Below are positions 55,071 through 64,000 of a stretch of 64,000 nt of DNA, in pieces; the stretch's first letter is position 1; the number at the start of each line of letters is the position of its first letter. Source of the DNA: Thermococcus alcaliphilus (GTDB taxonomy: Archaea > Methanobacteriota_B > Thermococci > Thermococcales > Thermococcaceae); assembly GCF_024054535.1 (NCBI RefSeq), contig NZ_JAMXLV010000020.1:248001-312000 (forward strand), in the 5' to 3' direction. The notes below the pieces were generated by a model. The model worked only from the letters and a program-made list of their open reading frames with translations. It was not told the DNA's origin and made no database searches. Position numbers and translations under genes: made by a program.

Positions 55071-55802
55071 ATGATGCTGAAGCTGTTAAAAGAGAGGGCA
55101 ATGGAAGCGATTGAAGAGGAATTCAAGCTGGTGGACTTTTCTTTTGCTTTACCATACACTTACGTTGTTATTGAAGGGGAAAAGGGAAAATCTATAGGGT
55201 TGGCTATGACTCTCCCAGAGGAGATTGGTGAATATAAAAATACCTTCACAGAGCCAAGCTTGGAGGAGTTTATAGAAAAGGCAGACAGCCTTAACATAAT
55301 AGAAAGAACCCTTGGACTTGCGGCGATCAACGCTGTTTCTCAGTACTACTTAGAGGTGGTGGATGAAGAAAAAGATGCTATAGAGCTAATAGAAGAGGAA
55401 AAAGTTGCCGTTATAGGAAATATGCCTCCAATCGTAAAGGCGTTAAAAGATAAGAACAAAAAGGTGTTCGTGTTCGAGAGAAACCCCAAACTCTGGGACA
55501 GAGAGACCCTAAGCGATGCCCTTGAGTACGTTCTTCTCCCAGAAATGGAAGCTGTAATTGTGAGTGGCTCCGCCTTGTTAAACTGCACCCTTGATATGAT
55601 ACTTGAGAGGAGTAAAAGGGCAAAGAAAATCATACTCACCGGGGCAACAGCCCAAGCATTGCCGGAGTTCTTCAAGGGGACCGGAGTTACTCATCTTGCC
55701 TCTGCAAAGGTCATTGATGTTGAGAAAGCCCTTATAAACCTAAAGCTCGGAAGTTTTAGGGGATTTGGAAAGCAGAGCAAGAAATACGTTATTGAAGTCT
55801 GA
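55071..55802 (+). CDS. DUF364 protein
   Basis: A 243-residue protein with DUF4213 and DUF364 parts: GLAAINAVSQYY near 83, VAVIGNMPPIVKALKDKNKKVFVFERNP near 112 (Rossmann-like), and VSGSALLNCTLDMIL with ILTGATAQALPEFFKGTGVTHLA near 165-205. Such proteins are predicted to chelate heavy metals, but their activity is unproven. GGAG precedes the ATG. Operon with the next gene. Confidence 0.8.
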   Translation: MMLKLLKERAMEAIEEEFKLVDFSFALPYTYVVIEGEKGKSIGLAMTLPEEIGEYKNTFTEPSLEEFIEKADSLNIIERTLGLAAINAVSQYYLEVVDEEKDAIELIEEEKVAVIGNMPPIVKALKDKNKKVFVFERNPKLWDRETLSDALEYVLLPEMEAVIVSGSALLNCTLDMILERSKRAKKIILTGATAQALPEFFKGTGVTHLASAKVIDVEKALINLKLGSFRGFGKQSKKYVIEV

Positions 55803-55814
55803 CAGGTGTGAGAG

Positions 55815-56687
55815 ATGCTTGAAATCCAGAGGGCTGTAATAAGCGTTCTCAAAAAGGTTCGAGAACACAGGTTGCTCTATGAAAGGAACGAAGAGGCGGT
55901 AAAGCAGCATCTTATAGGGGAGATATTCAAAGCCTTAGGATGGAACTGGGAGAACCCAAAAGAGGTAAGACCCGAAGAGAGAACGGAAGAGGGAAGGGCT
56001 GACTATGCTCTCGTCATCAATGACAGAGTGATAGCATATTTGGAGGCCAAAAATTTAAGCGTGAACGTTTTGAGAAGTGAAAAACCCCTAAGACAGCTCG
56101 CCAAATACTGCTTTTCTCATGGAGTTAAATACGGTATCTTGACAAACGGCATACAGTGGAAAGTGGTGAAGTCCTTCGAAGAAAACTCCACTCTTGGGGA
56201 TAGGGTTCTTATGAAGATAGACCTCTTTAACGAGCCTCTTGAGAAAAGCTCCTTGAAACTCAGCTTCCTCTCAAAAGAAAGGATATCCTCGCTGGAAGAA
56301 CATGCCAACTACCTAAAGGCTTTTTACTGGGGTTTTGAGATGCTCAGGGCGAAAGGATACTCAAAAGATTCCCTCATTTCATACCTGCAGAGCACGATAA
56401 GGCCAAGCTTTTTCCTTCTGGAGCATCTGAACGGTGATGAAACTCCCCAAGCCCTCTACGTATACGACAATGGATGGAAAGTTGTTCCCCTAATCGAGAA
56501 GAGCATGAAAGGGGTTCTGCTTTCCCTGTTGCTATATTTAGCGGAGAAAGCAGAGAAAAAAGAAAAAACCGAATTGCTCGAAGCGTATAGGCACTTGAGG
56601 GGAGTTCCTTTGGATAGGGAGAAAATAATGTTTCTCCTTAAAGGCTTAGAAAAAGAGAAGGGCGTTAAGGTGGGAATTGAAATCTAA
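55815..56687 (+). CDS. HsdR_N-type PD-(D/E)XK nuclease-like protein
   Basis: A 290-residue protein starting MLEIQRAVISVLKKV. The nuclease core is GRADYALVINDRVIAYLEAKNL near 57 (Asp, then Glu-x-Lys), matching the N-terminal domain of type I restriction HsdR; NEEAVKQHLIGEIFKALGW near 26 is the leading helix. No helicase or methylase is next to it, so it stands alone, a common state in archaea. GGTG upstream, twelve bases after DUF364. Confidence 0.8.
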   Translation: MLEIQRAVISVLKKVREHRLLYERNEEAVKQHLIGEIFKALGWNWENPKEVRPEERTEEGRADYALVINDRVIAYLEAKNLSVNVLRSEKPLRQLAKYCFSHGVKYGILTNGIQWKVVKSFEENSTLGDRVLMKIDLFNEPLEKSSLKLSFLSKERISSLEEHANYLKAFYWGFEMLRAKGYSKDSLISYLQSTIRPSFFLLEHLNGDETPQALYVYDNGWKVVPLIEKSMKGVLLSLLLYLAEKAEKKEKTELLEAYRHLRGVPLDREKIMFLLKGLEKEKGVKVGIEI

Positions 56688-57931
56688 GGATCTTCAAAGA
56701 GCCACAATACAGCATTGGGGAATCTCCTTGCCCAGTAGTATTCGTTGTGTATGGCACCTTTTTCTTCAATTACCATTAAGTTAACTCCTTCCCTGTATCC
56801 TTTTTCCTTGAGAATTTCGACGAGCTTTTTGTTTGTCTCTATGTAGGCTTCGGGGTCTTTTCCTTCCAATGTACCCCAGTCGATGTAGATCTTCTCTGGC
56901 CCGGCTGTGGAGTTTTTAACAAACTCATAGATCTCGGGGTTAAACCAAAAGGCAGAGCTCATAGCGCCAACGTACTTAAAAACCTCTGGATACTTGAAGC
57001 CGGCATATATTGAGATGAGTCCTCCTAAGGAAGACCCCATTATTCCGGTTTCGTTTGGCAAAGTTCTGTATTTAGAGTCTATGTAAGGCTTCAATGTTTC
57101 GACAATAAAGCGTACATAGGCATCACCTTCTCCGCCTCTGCCATACCCAGAGTTCACCCAAGGAGAGTATTCATCAATTCTTTTGTCTCCACCATTGTCT
57201 ATTCCAACAACAATTATTGCAAACCCCTTCTCTTTAAAGAGCCTCTCCAGAGTCTCATCTACTTGCCATTCTCCCGCAAATGAAGTTGCTTGGTCAAAGA
57301 GGTTTTGTCCATCATGCATATATAGAACCGGATATCTTCTATTGCTCTGATTGTAGTCCGGTGGGAGGTAAACCCATATCCTCCTTTCTCTGTTGCCAAG
57401 CTGGGGAATTTTCATTTTGAAGGTTATGACGTTCCCCACTATTGTATGGGTTCCCACACCAGTCTCTTCCACATAGTCCCGCCAGTGGTAGACTTTAAAT
57501 TCGTACGTACCTTCTTTTTCAATCACGAGAACTCTATTGGGGATTTCTTCTCCATTTTTGCCCTTTTCTACTGTTTCCCAAGAGCCCCTTGTGAACTTGA
57601 ACTCAATTTTCCTTCCCCTCTGAAAGCTTAAGGTAATCTCCCACTTACCATCTACCCTTTTCTTGAGCCTATAATCTTCATCTCCCGGATTCCAACCGTT
57701 GAAATCCCCGGCTATGTAAATAGTGTCACCCTCTGGAGTATATTCTGGAACTTCCACCACAAAAGTTACCGAAATTTCGGAATTCTCAGAGGTAGGAGAA
57801 GTTTGGGTGATAGCAGTGCTTGTTGAGGTTTCAGTATAGAATGGAGTCTCTGCACTAGGAACTTCTCGTCCTTTTTCTATACACCCCGCAAAAAACACCA
57901 AGCCCATTATGATCAGTGCTATCCTTTTCAT
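56684..57931 (-). CDS. Secreted esterase with N-terminal glycogen-binding-like domain
   Basis: A 415-residue lipoprotein (MKRIALIIMGLVFFAGCIEKG; Cys about 17). Residues about 50-145 are a CBM48-like beta-sandwich (TIYIAGDFNGWNPGDEDYRL; EIPNRVLVIE). The C-terminal half is an esterase-D/CE1-like hydrolase with RRYPVLYMHDGQNLFD, the nucleophile elbow GIMGSSLGGLISIYAGF (GxSxG near 300) and a His in KGAIHNEYYW. It may act on glycosides at the cell surface. The start at 57931 is chosen over GTG 57940. Confidence 0.88.
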   Translation of the reverse strand: MKRIALIIMGLVFFAGCIEKGREVPSAETPFYTETSTSTAITQTSPTSENSEISVTFVVEVPEYTPEGDTIYIAGDFNGWNPGDEDYRLKKRVDGKWEITLSFQRGRKIEFKFTRGSWETVEKGKNGEEIPNRVLVIEKEGTYEFKVYHWRDYVEETGVGTHTIVGNVITFKMKIPQLGNRERRIWVYLPPDYNQSNRRYPVLYMHDGQNLFDQATSFAGEWQVDETLERLFKEKGFAIIVVGIDNGGDKRIDEYSPWVNSGYGRGGEGDAYVRFIVETLKPYIDSKYRTLPNETGIMGSSLGGLISIYAGFKYPEVFKYVGAMSSAFWFNPEIYEFVKNSTAGPEKIYIDWGTLEGKDPEAYIETNKKLVEILKEKGYREGVNLMVIEEKGAIHNEYYWARRFPNAVLWLFEDP

Positions 57932-57949
57932 TGCAACCACGAAGGTGTC

Positions 57950-58135
57950 TTATTTGTCTAAGACTATTTTAAATTTGCTGGACACTCTTGGGAATAAAAC
58001 CCGGTTCTCCTTCCTTTGTAAGAGAATCCCCATACTTTCAAGGTACTCCTCCCTATTAGGAAAACTCTCCCTCTCAGAGAGTGCAGGCATAATCTTCAAA
58101 GCTTTCGACAAAAGAACAGCCTTATAGGAGCTCAT
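57950..58135 (-). CDS. Possible 61-residue small protein
   Basis: From the ATG at 58135, MSSYKAVLLSKALKIMPALSE...KIVLDK. A TATA (58159-58170, ATAATTT read leftward) lies about 25 bases upstream, so the message could be leaderless. The composition is coding-like. It is not recognised and could be a fragment; the same TATA could serve the divergent epimerase gene. Confidence 0.35.
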   Translation of the reverse strand: MSSYKAVLLSKALKIMPALSERESFPNREEYLESMGILLQRKENRVLFPRVSSKFKIVLDK

Positions 58136-58203
58136 CAATCCAAGGAAAATGCTTCTCCAAAAATTATAAATTCCCCAAGAAGAACTCAAAATGAGGGAGG
58201 GCA

Positions 58204-59124
58204 ATGATAAAGAACAAGCTAATTGTGGTCACTGGAGGGGCAGGGTTCATAGGCTCCCACATAGCTGAAGAGCTCAGCAAAGAGAACGAGGTGATAGTGA
58301 TAGACAACCTCTATTCAGGCAAAGCCGAGAACGTCCCTTCAAATGCAAAGTTCATTCAGGCTGATATAAGGGACTACCAAAGCATAGCCGAGCTAATTTC
58401 TCAAGCGGATTACGTTTTTCATGAAGCTGCTTTGGTTAGCGTTGTTGAGAGTGTAGAGAAGCCAATTCTCACGGAGGAGATAAACGTTCTCGGCACTTTA
58501 AACATCCTAAAAGCCCTGAGTGAGGGGCATGGAAAATTGATCTTTGCTTCCTCCGCGGCTGTTTATGGAGACAACCAGAACCTTCCCCTCAAAGAGAGCG
58601 AAACTCCCAAGCCTCAATCTCCCTACGGTGTGACAAAGGTAGCTGGGGAATACTACTGCAGGGTCTTTTACGAGCTTTATGGGGTTCCAACTGTAAGTTT
58701 GAGGTACTTCAACGTTTTTGGAGAAAGGCAAGGTTACAATCAATATGCGGGTGTAATAAGCATCTTCATAAACAGAGCTCTTAAAGGGGAACCCCTAATA
58801 ATATACGGTGACGGAAAGCAAACGAGGGACTTCATTTACGTTAAAGATGTTGTAAAGGCAAATATCCTTGTAGCTAAGAGCAGTAAAGCAAACGGAAAGG
58901 TCTTCAACGTTGCGAGGGGAGAGAGAACAACAATCCTTGAACTTGCGCTCAAGATCATCGACACCACAAATTCTCCGAGCTCAATCATCTTTGACAAACC
59001 AAGACCCGGGGATATAAGGCACAGCCAGGCAGATATAACTGAAATAAAGAAGCTCGGCTTTGAGCCGGAGTATTCACTTGAAGAGGGACTATTGAGGACA
59101 ATCGAGTGGTATAAGCACAGGTGA
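58204..59124 (+). CDS. NAD-dependent epimerase, GalE-like
   Basis: A 306-residue short-chain epimerase: VTGGAGFIGSHIAEELS at residue 8, YVFHEAALVSVVESVEKP near 70, ASSAAVYG near 112 and catalytic SPYGVTKVAGEYY near 138 (YxxxK). Late motif DFIYVKDVVKANI near 215. It likely interconverts UDP-sugars, of which glucose/galactose is the usual case. GAGGGAGGGC before the ATG. Confidence 0.88.
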   Translation: MIKNKLIVVTGGAGFIGSHIAEELSKENEVIVIDNLYSGKAENVPSNAKFIQADIRDYQSIAELISQADYVFHEAALVSVVESVEKPILTEEINVLGTLNILKALSEGHGKLIFASSAAVYGDNQNLPLKESETPKPQSPYGVTKVAGEYYCRVFYELYGVPTVSLRYFNVFGERQGYNQYAGVISIFINRALKGEPLIIYGDGKQTRDFIYVKDVVKANILVAKSSKANGKVFNVARGERTTILELALKIIDTTNSPSSIIFDKPRPGDIRHSQADITEIKKLGFEPEYSLEEGLLRTIEWYKHR

Positions 59125-59129
59125 ATGGT

Positions 59130-60065
59130 GTGCGGTTGCTCATCCTTAAAGGGAACACCAGAATTTTTTGGCTTATGCTAATAATCGGATTGACAATTAG
59201 TATCCCAACACTTGTTGCAATTCTTATCATTAATCCCCCTCTCAGAGTAAAAGTTGGGGTAAGTGCTTTCATTGGCCTGTGGTTTGGGCTTACTCTTTTT
59301 GCATTCTACCGAACAAAGAGAAGCCTCAAAAAAGTTGAAGAGTTAGAAAGGCTTATTTCCGTTATTGGAGATGAGATTGGGTTTTCCACTCCCGTACAAG
59401 CTGAGGTTGGATACTTCTATGCGAGCGGCTATTGGAGCTCAAGTGGAAAAAGCAGAAGCTACCACGTTTTTAGAAGCTTCGTGAAGGAATCGAAAACCAC
59501 TTTAAGTTCCTTAAAGCTTGAAAACAAGCCTTTCCTTCTTGCAATTGCCCAGGATGGGGAAGGCGAAGTTCGTCTTCCAGGGGTTAGGATTTTGAATGAG
59601 ACACTCCAGGGAGCCCTCATACTGTATGCAAAGCCTTCCTACAAATTCAGCTTCCCAGCTGAAAGCTTCAGTGTTTCCCATGAAGAAGACTTTGCCGAGG
59701 TCAGAATAGAAGAGACAGAAAACGGATTTAGGGTTTCGGTAAGCGCAAACCTCTCAAAGGCAAAAAGAGCTAAAGTGGAGCTAATTTCAAGAGGAAAAAG
59801 AACCGTTAAAGAGCTCATCGGCGATACAGAAAACATTGGAGTTTTTGAAAAAGAATTTCTAAACGAGCCTTTGATGATAGTGGGGCACTATGACCAGATA
59901 AGCCCTTTGGAAATCTTAAAGGCTGGGAAATTTGGGAGAATAATATCTGGACATGGAAAGTTCATCCTCAGGTTAGCGCTGGATGTTCCCTTTAGGCCAG
60001 ATATAAAAGAAGAAATTGAGTTTGAGGTTATCCCAAAGGAAGAGACTACTTCTTGGGGACTTTGA
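59130..60065 (+). CDS. Membrane-anchored protein of unknown function
   Basis: About 311 residues from GTG 59130 (AGGTG six bases upstream); GTG 59121 is an alternative overlapping the epimerase stop. Two N-terminal membrane helices ([23 protein letters not shown] and [19 protein letters not shown]) are followed by a soluble domain rich in beta strands (residues about 80-310, including the [20 protein letters not shown] loop). Convergent on prefoldin with 20 overlapping bases. Family not recognised. Confidence 0.6.
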   Translation: MRLLILKGNTRIFWLMLIIGLTISIPTLVAILIINPPLRVKVGVSAFIGLWFGLTLFAFYRTKRSLKKVEELERLISVIGDEIGFSTPVQAEVGYFYASGYWSSSGKSRSYHVFRSFVKESKTTLSSLKLENKPFLLAIAQDGEGEVRLPGVRILNETLQGALILYAKPSYKFSFPAESFSVSHEEDFAEVRIEETENGFRVSVSANLSKAKRAKVELISRGKRTVKELIGDTENIGVFEKEFLNEPLMIVGHYDQISPLEILKAGKFGRIISGHGKFILRLALDVPFRPDIKEEIEFEVIPKEETTSWGL

Positions 60066-60489
60066 AGCTCATCGCCTGCTTTTGCTGTAGCTGCTGGGCT
60101 TTTTGAGCTAATTCTTGAAGCTTGTGTTCCAGCTGGTGTAATGCTTCTTGGGTCTTTGCAATGGCACTTTCGTACTCCTTGATCCTCTCTTCAAGATATA
60201 CTATTGCATCATCAATGCTCTTCTCGATTGCATATCCGGAACCAACGCTAACTATAGCATTGTTTTTGTCTTCTATCCTTCCCTTTAAGAACGAACCAGC
60301 CCCTATTGGAACGAGAATCTCAGGCTTCTCTTCTTCAACATTTTTTAGCCCTTCAAGGGTCTCTTTTACGGCCTGGAACTCATTCTTACCAAGGGTTAAG
60401 AGCTCAAGGTTTTGGGCCAAAAGCTGTGCCTGGGCTTGTAAAAGCTGATACTCATAAGCCAATCTCTCAAGCTGTTCTCTGTTTTCCAT
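60046..60489 (-). CDS. pfdA: Prefoldin subunit alpha
   Basis: A 147-residue protein from ATG 60489 (GGTGAT four bases before). Two long coils at the ends ([15 protein letters not shown] and [21 protein letters not shown]) flank the hairpin core [36 protein letters not shown]. This is the standard archaeal prefoldin alpha, partner of prefoldin beta in protein folding. Last gene of the L39e operon. Confidence 0.93.
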   Translation of the reverse strand: MENREQLERLAYEYQLLQAQAQLLAQNLELLTLGKNEFQAVKETLEGLKNVEEEKPEILVPIGAGSFLKGRIEDKNNAIVSVGSGYAIEKSIDDAIVYLEERIKEYESAIAKTQEALHQLEHKLQELAQKAQQLQQKQAMSFKVPKK

Positions 60490-60551
60490 TTCCATCACCA
60501 AAAAAGAGTAACTGGAGAAGTTTTTAAGAATGTTGGTTAAAAAATAAAGTG

Positions 60552-60788
60552 TCAAGCAAGCTCTAAGCTGAGTCTTCTAACTATTGGGTTTTCGGCCTCT
60601 TCTGGCTTTATCTCTTCAACGCTCTCTATGTATATCTTTGATCTCTTAACACGGTGCTTGCTTCCAATCTCTGAAAGGACAAGTTCCTTAATGTCTTCTG
60701 GCTTTAAAGCCCTGTACTCCTTGGTGAACTTGAACTTCCTTCCGTTCTTTTCAAAGACTCCCCTAACTCTGAACACCTTAACCTCCAT
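60552..60788 (-). CDS. rplX: Ribosomal protein LX (L18a/L20a)
   Basis: A 78-residue protein starting [13 protein letters not shown], with [37 protein letters not shown] typical of archaeal large-subunit protein LX. Six bases after aIF6 on the same transcript. Confidence 0.93.
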   Translation of the reverse strand: MEVKVFRVRGVFEKNGRKFKFTKEYRALKPEDIKELVLSEIGSKHRVKRSKIYIESVEEIKPEEAENPIVRRLSLELA

Positions 60789-60794
60789 TACCCA

Positions 60795-61481
60795 TCACCC
60801 CAAAAAGCCTAATGCTTCTTCAATCTTAACTATCTCAGGACCAGTTGTGAGGTGCCCAACTACAACACCAAAGGAATTTGCAATCATGCATGAACCCACA
60901 AAGGGAACACCCATATTGGCAGTTCCCACATAAAAATCAACTTTGAAGAGGTCTTCAAGCCACTCAAGTTCTTCATCAGTTGCTTCGGGGTGAACAAGAC
61001 CGCCTTTATTCGTAACAACCCCGACACTTCCAACTGCATGGTAGTTGGCTATTATCCCCCTCTCAACTTCGACACCAAAGATATCCTCAAACTGCTTCGC
61101 TTCTTCCCTTGTAAACTTTGAGCTTATCAAAGCAGCTTTATCGTTCACAAGTATAAGGTTTCCAAAGGCGGTGAGCTTGCTTAAAACGGGTTCGACCCTA
61201 ACATCCAGACCGTTCTCTTCTAGGGAAGTTTTAATTTTCTCAAGCTCGGAGTCCCAGATGTAGTAGGGAACCACTACAGCACTTGAATTTGCAGCGGCGA
61301 ATATTCCAACTATTCTTGACTTCATTATGCTCGTTTCAATAACAGGAACCTTTAGAACTTCCCTGAGGACGTTAAGCTTCTTCTCCTGAAGCCCTTCTCT
61401 AACTAGGGCAAACTTATCAGTGGCTAAGCCAAACACCCCAAGATATGGCGAGTTTTCAAAGTCCAGTCTTTCAATGTGCAT
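60795..61481 (-). CDS. eif6: Translation initiation factor aIF6
   Basis: A 228-residue protein starting MHIERLDFENSPYLGVFG (ATG 61481, GAGGTG upstream). Fivefold pseudo-symmetric repeats of the eIF6 fold: AANSSAVVVPYYIWD, GNLILVNDKAALISSKF, YHAVGSVGVVTNKGGLVHPEA, MGVPFVGSCMIANSFGVVVG. It prevents joining of ribosomal subunits and binds the large subunit. Confidence 0.96.
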   Translation of the reverse strand: MHIERLDFENSPYLGVFGLATDKFALVREGLQEKKLNVLREVLKVPVIETSIMKSRIVGIFAAANSSAVVVPYYIWDSELEKIKTSLEENGLDVRVEPVLSKLTAFGNLILVNDKAALISSKFTREEAKQFEDIFGVEVERGIIANYHAVGSVGVVTNKGGLVHPEATDEELEWLEDLFKVDFYVGTANMGVPFVGSCMIANSFGVVVGHLTTGPEIVKIEEALGFLG

Positions 61482-61522
61482 TTCCACACCTCGGTTTTCC
61501 CCTCATTGGAAAAAATTAGGAA

Positions 61523-61783
61523 TCAAGCAAGGTGGACTTCAGCCACCTTAACGCCTTCCTTCTCTTCGATGGTTACCTTGACACGGAGCTTGCTTGGTGG
61601 CTTCTCGATGCCTCTCTCCCAGATCTTTTCGTTAACATCTGTGCCTATTATGACCTCATCTGCCTTTGTGTGTCTGGCTATGAACTCTCTAACAAAGCGA
61701 GCGGCTCTTGGTGCTCTTTTCCATCTTGGGACGATTTTCTTGACCTTTCTAATAGGAACAACGTAAATTCTCTCTTCCGCCAT
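61523..61783 (-). CDS. rpl31e: Ribosomal protein L31e
   Basis: An 86-residue protein starting [51 protein letters not shown] is diagnostic of L31e. Six bases after L39e. Confidence 0.96.
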   Translation of the reverse strand: MAEERIYVVPIRKVKKIVPRWKRAPRAARFVREFIARHTKADEVIIGTDVNEKIWERGIEKPPSKLRVKVTIEEKEGVKVAEVHLA

Positions 61784-61789
61784 CTCACA

Positions 61790-61945
61790 TCACTCCTTAA
61801 GCTTGGTTCTCCTCCAGTATCTCCTCTTGGGGTGAGTCAAAACCTTCCTGTTGGTTTTCACAATAACCCAAACAGGTACTCTCCTATTTTGCTTAGCTGC
61901 CTTTGCCAAGCGGAGCTTCTTTGCCAACGGTTTGTTTCTTGCCAT
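61790..61945 (-). CDS. rpl39e: Ribosomal protein L39e
   Basis: A 51-residue basic protein starting [17 protein letters not shown], ending [17 protein letters not shown]; size and sequence are those of L39e. GGAGGGG lies six bases before ATG 61945. First gene of the L39e-L31e-aIF6-LX-prefoldin operon; AT-rich TATA-like AAATTTAAATAAGG (minus strand, about 62006-62019) lies upstream. Confidence 0.96.
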   Translation of the reverse strand: MARNKPLAKKLRLAKAAKQNRRVPVWVIVKTNRKVLTHPKRRYWRRTKLKE

Positions 61946-62092
61946 TCTTAACCCCTCCTTAAGTTGTGAACGTGAAAAGCCCAACTAATGCCCGATTAGT
62001 AAAGCCTTATTTAAATTTTTGCTTTCACTCACATTCAAAGATTAGGGGTTAAAAAGCTTTTCATTCGAATAGGCAAGAAAAAGAAGAAAAGG

Positions 62093-63256
62093 TCACCCTA
62101 TCTGGAAGGCTGTACTCCTAAGCTCTCCCCTCTCAAAGCGGTGTGGGTCATACCACTCCCAGTCAAGTGGCACGTGAGTTTTTCCTTTAACAATCAGCTC
62201 TGCCATTGCTTCTCCCACTCCTGGAGCCATCATGAAGCCGTGTCCGCTGAAACCAGCTGCAATGTAGAATCCATCTATGGAGTTAACCTTTCCTATAGCT
62301 GGATTACTGTCCGGAGTTTTTGCATAGTGTCCTGCCCACTGCCTCAACACGTGAACGTATTTTAACGCTGGGATTATTCTCGTTGCCCATTTGAGCACTT
62401 CCCTCAAGAAGTCATACGTTGGAGTTACATCGTATGTTGGGCCATGCTCTAGTCCAGTTCCACAAATTACTCCACCATCTTCCCCATCTTGAATTACGTA
62501 GGAGTCGTTCCATGCTGGTGGACATACAAGCGGTTCAATCTGCCCTTCTTTAAGTGGTTCCGTTTTGACAAGCTGGTGCTTATAGGGCTTTATCGGGATG
62601 AACTCCCTATCCAGTCCAGCCATCTCGTTTATTATCGGCGCCCAAGCGTTTGCAGCGTTAACAACAATGTCAGCTTTTATAGTCCCCATGTTTGTTTTCA
62701 CTCCTTTGATCTCGTTGTTTTCCACGATAATGTCAGTTACCTCGGTATATTCATAAATCTCAGCCCCGAGCTCTTTGGCTTTCCTTGCAAAGGCAAAGAC
62801 CGTTTTGAAGGGATTCGCCTTCCCATCGGTTGGATTCCACTGCCCAGCCAAGAATTCATCTGCATTTAAAAGAGGGACTATTTCTTTCGCTTCTTCTGGG
62901 GTTATAAGCCTTGTTGGAACGCCAAACTTGTTGTGAAGCTTTATGTTTTGTTTAAACGCTTCAACTTCCTCTTCAGTTGTTGCGAGGAAGAGATATCCAG
63001 TCTGCTTGAAGTTTACGTCATATTCAAGCTCTTCGCTGAGCTTTTTCCACTTTTCAACGCTGTATCTCATGAGCTTTATGTTTGCCTCATCGGTAAACTG
63101 CTGCCTGATTCCAGTTGCGCACCTAAACGTTGAGCCATTTCCGAGGTAGCCCTTCTCAAGGAGAACAACATCAACACCAAGCTTTGCTAGGTGGTAGGCT
63201 ATAGAAGTCCCTGTGCTTCCTCCGCCTATGACAACTACCTCCGCTTTACTCTTCAT
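62093..63256 (-). CDS. pdhB: FAD-dependent proline dehydrogenase beta-type subunit
   Basis: A 387-residue DAO-family flavoprotein: dinucleotide motif VVIGGGSTGTSIAYHLAKLGVDVVLLEKG at residue 8, FRCATGIRQQFTDEANIKLMRYSVEKW near 44, and C-terminal GFSGHGFMMAPGVGEAMAELI near 338. The operon (4Fe-4S protein, BFD-like 2Fe-2S protein, this flavoprotein) is that of the dye-linked L-proline dehydrogenase of Thermococcus. The substrate could also be another amino acid. Confidence 0.85.
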   Translation of the reverse strand: MKSKAEVVVIGGGSTGTSIAYHLAKLGVDVVLLEKGYLGNGSTFRCATGIRQQFTDEANIKLMRYSVEKWKKLSEELEYDVNFKQTGYLFLATTEEEVEAFKQNIKLHNKFGVPTRLITPEEAKEIVPLLNADEFLAGQWNPTDGKANPFKTVFAFARKAKELGAEIYEYTEVTDIIVENNEIKGVKTNMGTIKADIVVNAANAWAPIINEMAGLDREFIPIKPYKHQLVKTEPLKEGQIEPLVCPPAWNDSYVIQDGEDGGVICGTGLEHGPTYDVTPTYDFLREVLKWATRIIPALKYVHVLRQWAGHYAKTPDSNPAIGKVNSIDGFYIAAGFSGHGFMMAPGVGEAMAELIVKGKTHVPLDWEWYDPHRFERGELRSTAFQIG

Positions 63257-63527
63257 TCATATCACCCACCAGAACTCCCGCCGGAACTGGTCTAATTGGA
63301 ATCCTAGTTGCGGGGAGCTTTATCTCATCCGGACTCTTTCCGGTTTTTCTTGCTATTATGCTGATCACCATTGGAAGACACGTTCTTCCCTGACAAGGCC
63401 CCATACCAATTCTCAAAAGACGTTTTATCATCTCTATGTCTGTAACCCCCTGCTCAATTAGCGCCTCAATTTCTTCAACGGTTACTTCATTACATCTGCA
63501 TATTATCCTCTCACCCTTTTCACTCAT
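63246..63527 (-). CDS. BFD-like [2Fe-2S] protein of the proline dehydrogenase operon
   Basis: A 93-residue protein starting MSEKGERIICRCNEVT. The four cysteines CRC..CQGRTC in IICRCNEVTVEEIEALI and RIGMGPCQGRTCLPMV match the BFD-like [2Fe-2S] fold. It overlaps the upstream ferredoxin stop by four bases and the flavoprotein start by 11. It passes electrons within the dehydrogenase complex (inferred from homologues). Confidence 0.85.
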   Translation of the reverse strand: MSEKGERIICRCNEVTVEEIEALIEQGVTDIEMIKRLLRIGMGPCQGRTCLPMVISIIARKTGKSPDEIKLPATRIPIRPVPAGVLVGDMNEE

Positions 63528-64000
63528 TCTCTCACCACCTTAACAGCCCTAACATCCCAAGCCAGCTCTATGGGCATCTCAACGGTTATAATTGGTGTAT
63601 CCCCCTTGCTTTTCTCCCTCGGAATTACTGTGACCACTTTGCCTTCTCCTACTTCCTCTCCGACTCTGTTGAGAAGAACCACTTTTTCGCCCACCTTTGG
63701 AACTGGGAGAATCTCGTGAGGCATTGTTACCCTTGCTTTGTCTCCAATGTAGTGCACCATGAAAAACGCCAGTCCCGGGCAAATCTGCACGCACAGAGAA
63801 CAGCCGATGCACTTTTCATAATCAACGATTGGAACGGCATTTGGATGTTCCATGAGAACCGCATTGGTCGGGCATATCTCTTTACACGGTGTACACGGAA
63901 TTTCTTGAGGGCACTCGGGAACGGCTACAGGTCTTTGTCTCAATCTCTCTTCGCTTGGCAAACCAACGTACTTTTTCAGCTCTTCAACGCTTAGATAGCC
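63524..64000 (-). CDS. 4Fe-4S ferredoxin-type subunit, partial (right edge)
   Basis: The frame is open through the right edge: GYLSVEELKKYVGLPSEERL precedes the first in-window TTG at 63961, which is an internal Leu. At least 158 residues are present. Two clusters are encoded: CPQEIPCTPCKEICP and, nearby, CIGCSLCVQICP. The rest is a small domain (VPKVGEKVVLLNRVGEEVGEGKV). In Thermococcus proline dehydrogenase operons a 4Fe-4S protein lies with the alpha subunit upstream, so the alpha gene or the rest of this one should be beyond the edge. Confidence 0.8.
   Translation of the reverse strand, partial: GYLSVEELKKYVGLPSEERLRQRPVAVPECPQEIPCTPCKEICPTNAVLMEHPNAVPIVDYEKCIGCSLCVQICPGLAFFMVHYIGDKARVTMPHEILPVPKVGEKVVLLNRVGEEVGEGKVVTVIPREKSKGDTPIITVEMPIELAWDVRAVKVVRE

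Noticed and set aside
63524-63961. A complete 145-residue ferredoxin starting at 63961
   Set aside because: That codon is TTG within a frame that continues to the right edge with coding-like sequence.

Overview
The window is archaeal and almost certainly from a Thermococcales genome (Thermococcus or close kin). Evidence: AGGTGAT-type ribosome binding sites before most starts, archaeal TATA boxes, archaeal/eukaryal ribosomal proteins (L31e, L39e, LX), aIF6, prefoldin alpha, ABCE1, Hef, GGGP synthase, AMP phosphorylase, TrmB-family regulators, a DUF257 protein and a CRISPR repeat ending in ATTGAAAG. No rRNA or tRNA gene was recognised.

Layout. 1-203: start of scpB, running off the left edge. 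279-10961: a visibly GC-richer block with an ABM-like protein, two tandem paralogous membrane proteins, a TrmB-like regulator, an MFS exporter with a rifampin-phosphotransferase-type dikinase, an Fe-S reductase and a large Thr/Glu-stalk lipoprotein. 11104-13670: an SDR, a metallo-beta-lactamase-fold enzyme and an unknown protein. 13733-21656: a cluster resembling the anaerobe-specific orange-protein (ORP) system: three NifX-like proteins, two MinD ATPases carrying ferredoxin domains, two radical-SAM enzymes and a DUF134 DNA-binding protein. Four promoters in it share TTAGG-N4-CCTAA, and three of these also carry GCATATGC. Gene debris (a SufC start, a methyltransferase remnant) lies inside it.

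21745-40962: mostly housekeeping genes: Hef, DUF257, a candidate structured RNA, a DppA-like peptidase, GGGP synthase, AMP phosphorylase, a MinD, the stomatin/NfeD pair, an AlkA-like glycosylase, an MrfA-like helicase and ABCE1. 40963-44426: leader and a 44-repeat CRISPR array without cas genes. 44694-51990: a maltose/trehalose-type ABC transporter operon (malE-F-G ... malK) with its TrmB regulator, but with a sucrose-phosphate-synthase-like GT4 glycosyltransferase and a PfkB sugar kinase where Thermococcus litoralis has treT. A serine-recombinase remnant follows. 52381-64000: beta-RFAP synthase and a dihydropteroate-synthase homologue, an amidotransferase, DUF364, HsdR_N-like and esterase genes, a GalE-like epimerase, the L39e-L31e-aIF6-LX-prefoldin operon, and a proline-dehydrogenase-type FAD/Fe-S operon cut by the right edge.

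The two parts I find most worth following are the ORP-like regulon with its shared operator, and the composite ABC/GT4/PfkB sugar operon, whose glycosyltransferase gene is mosaic in base composition.
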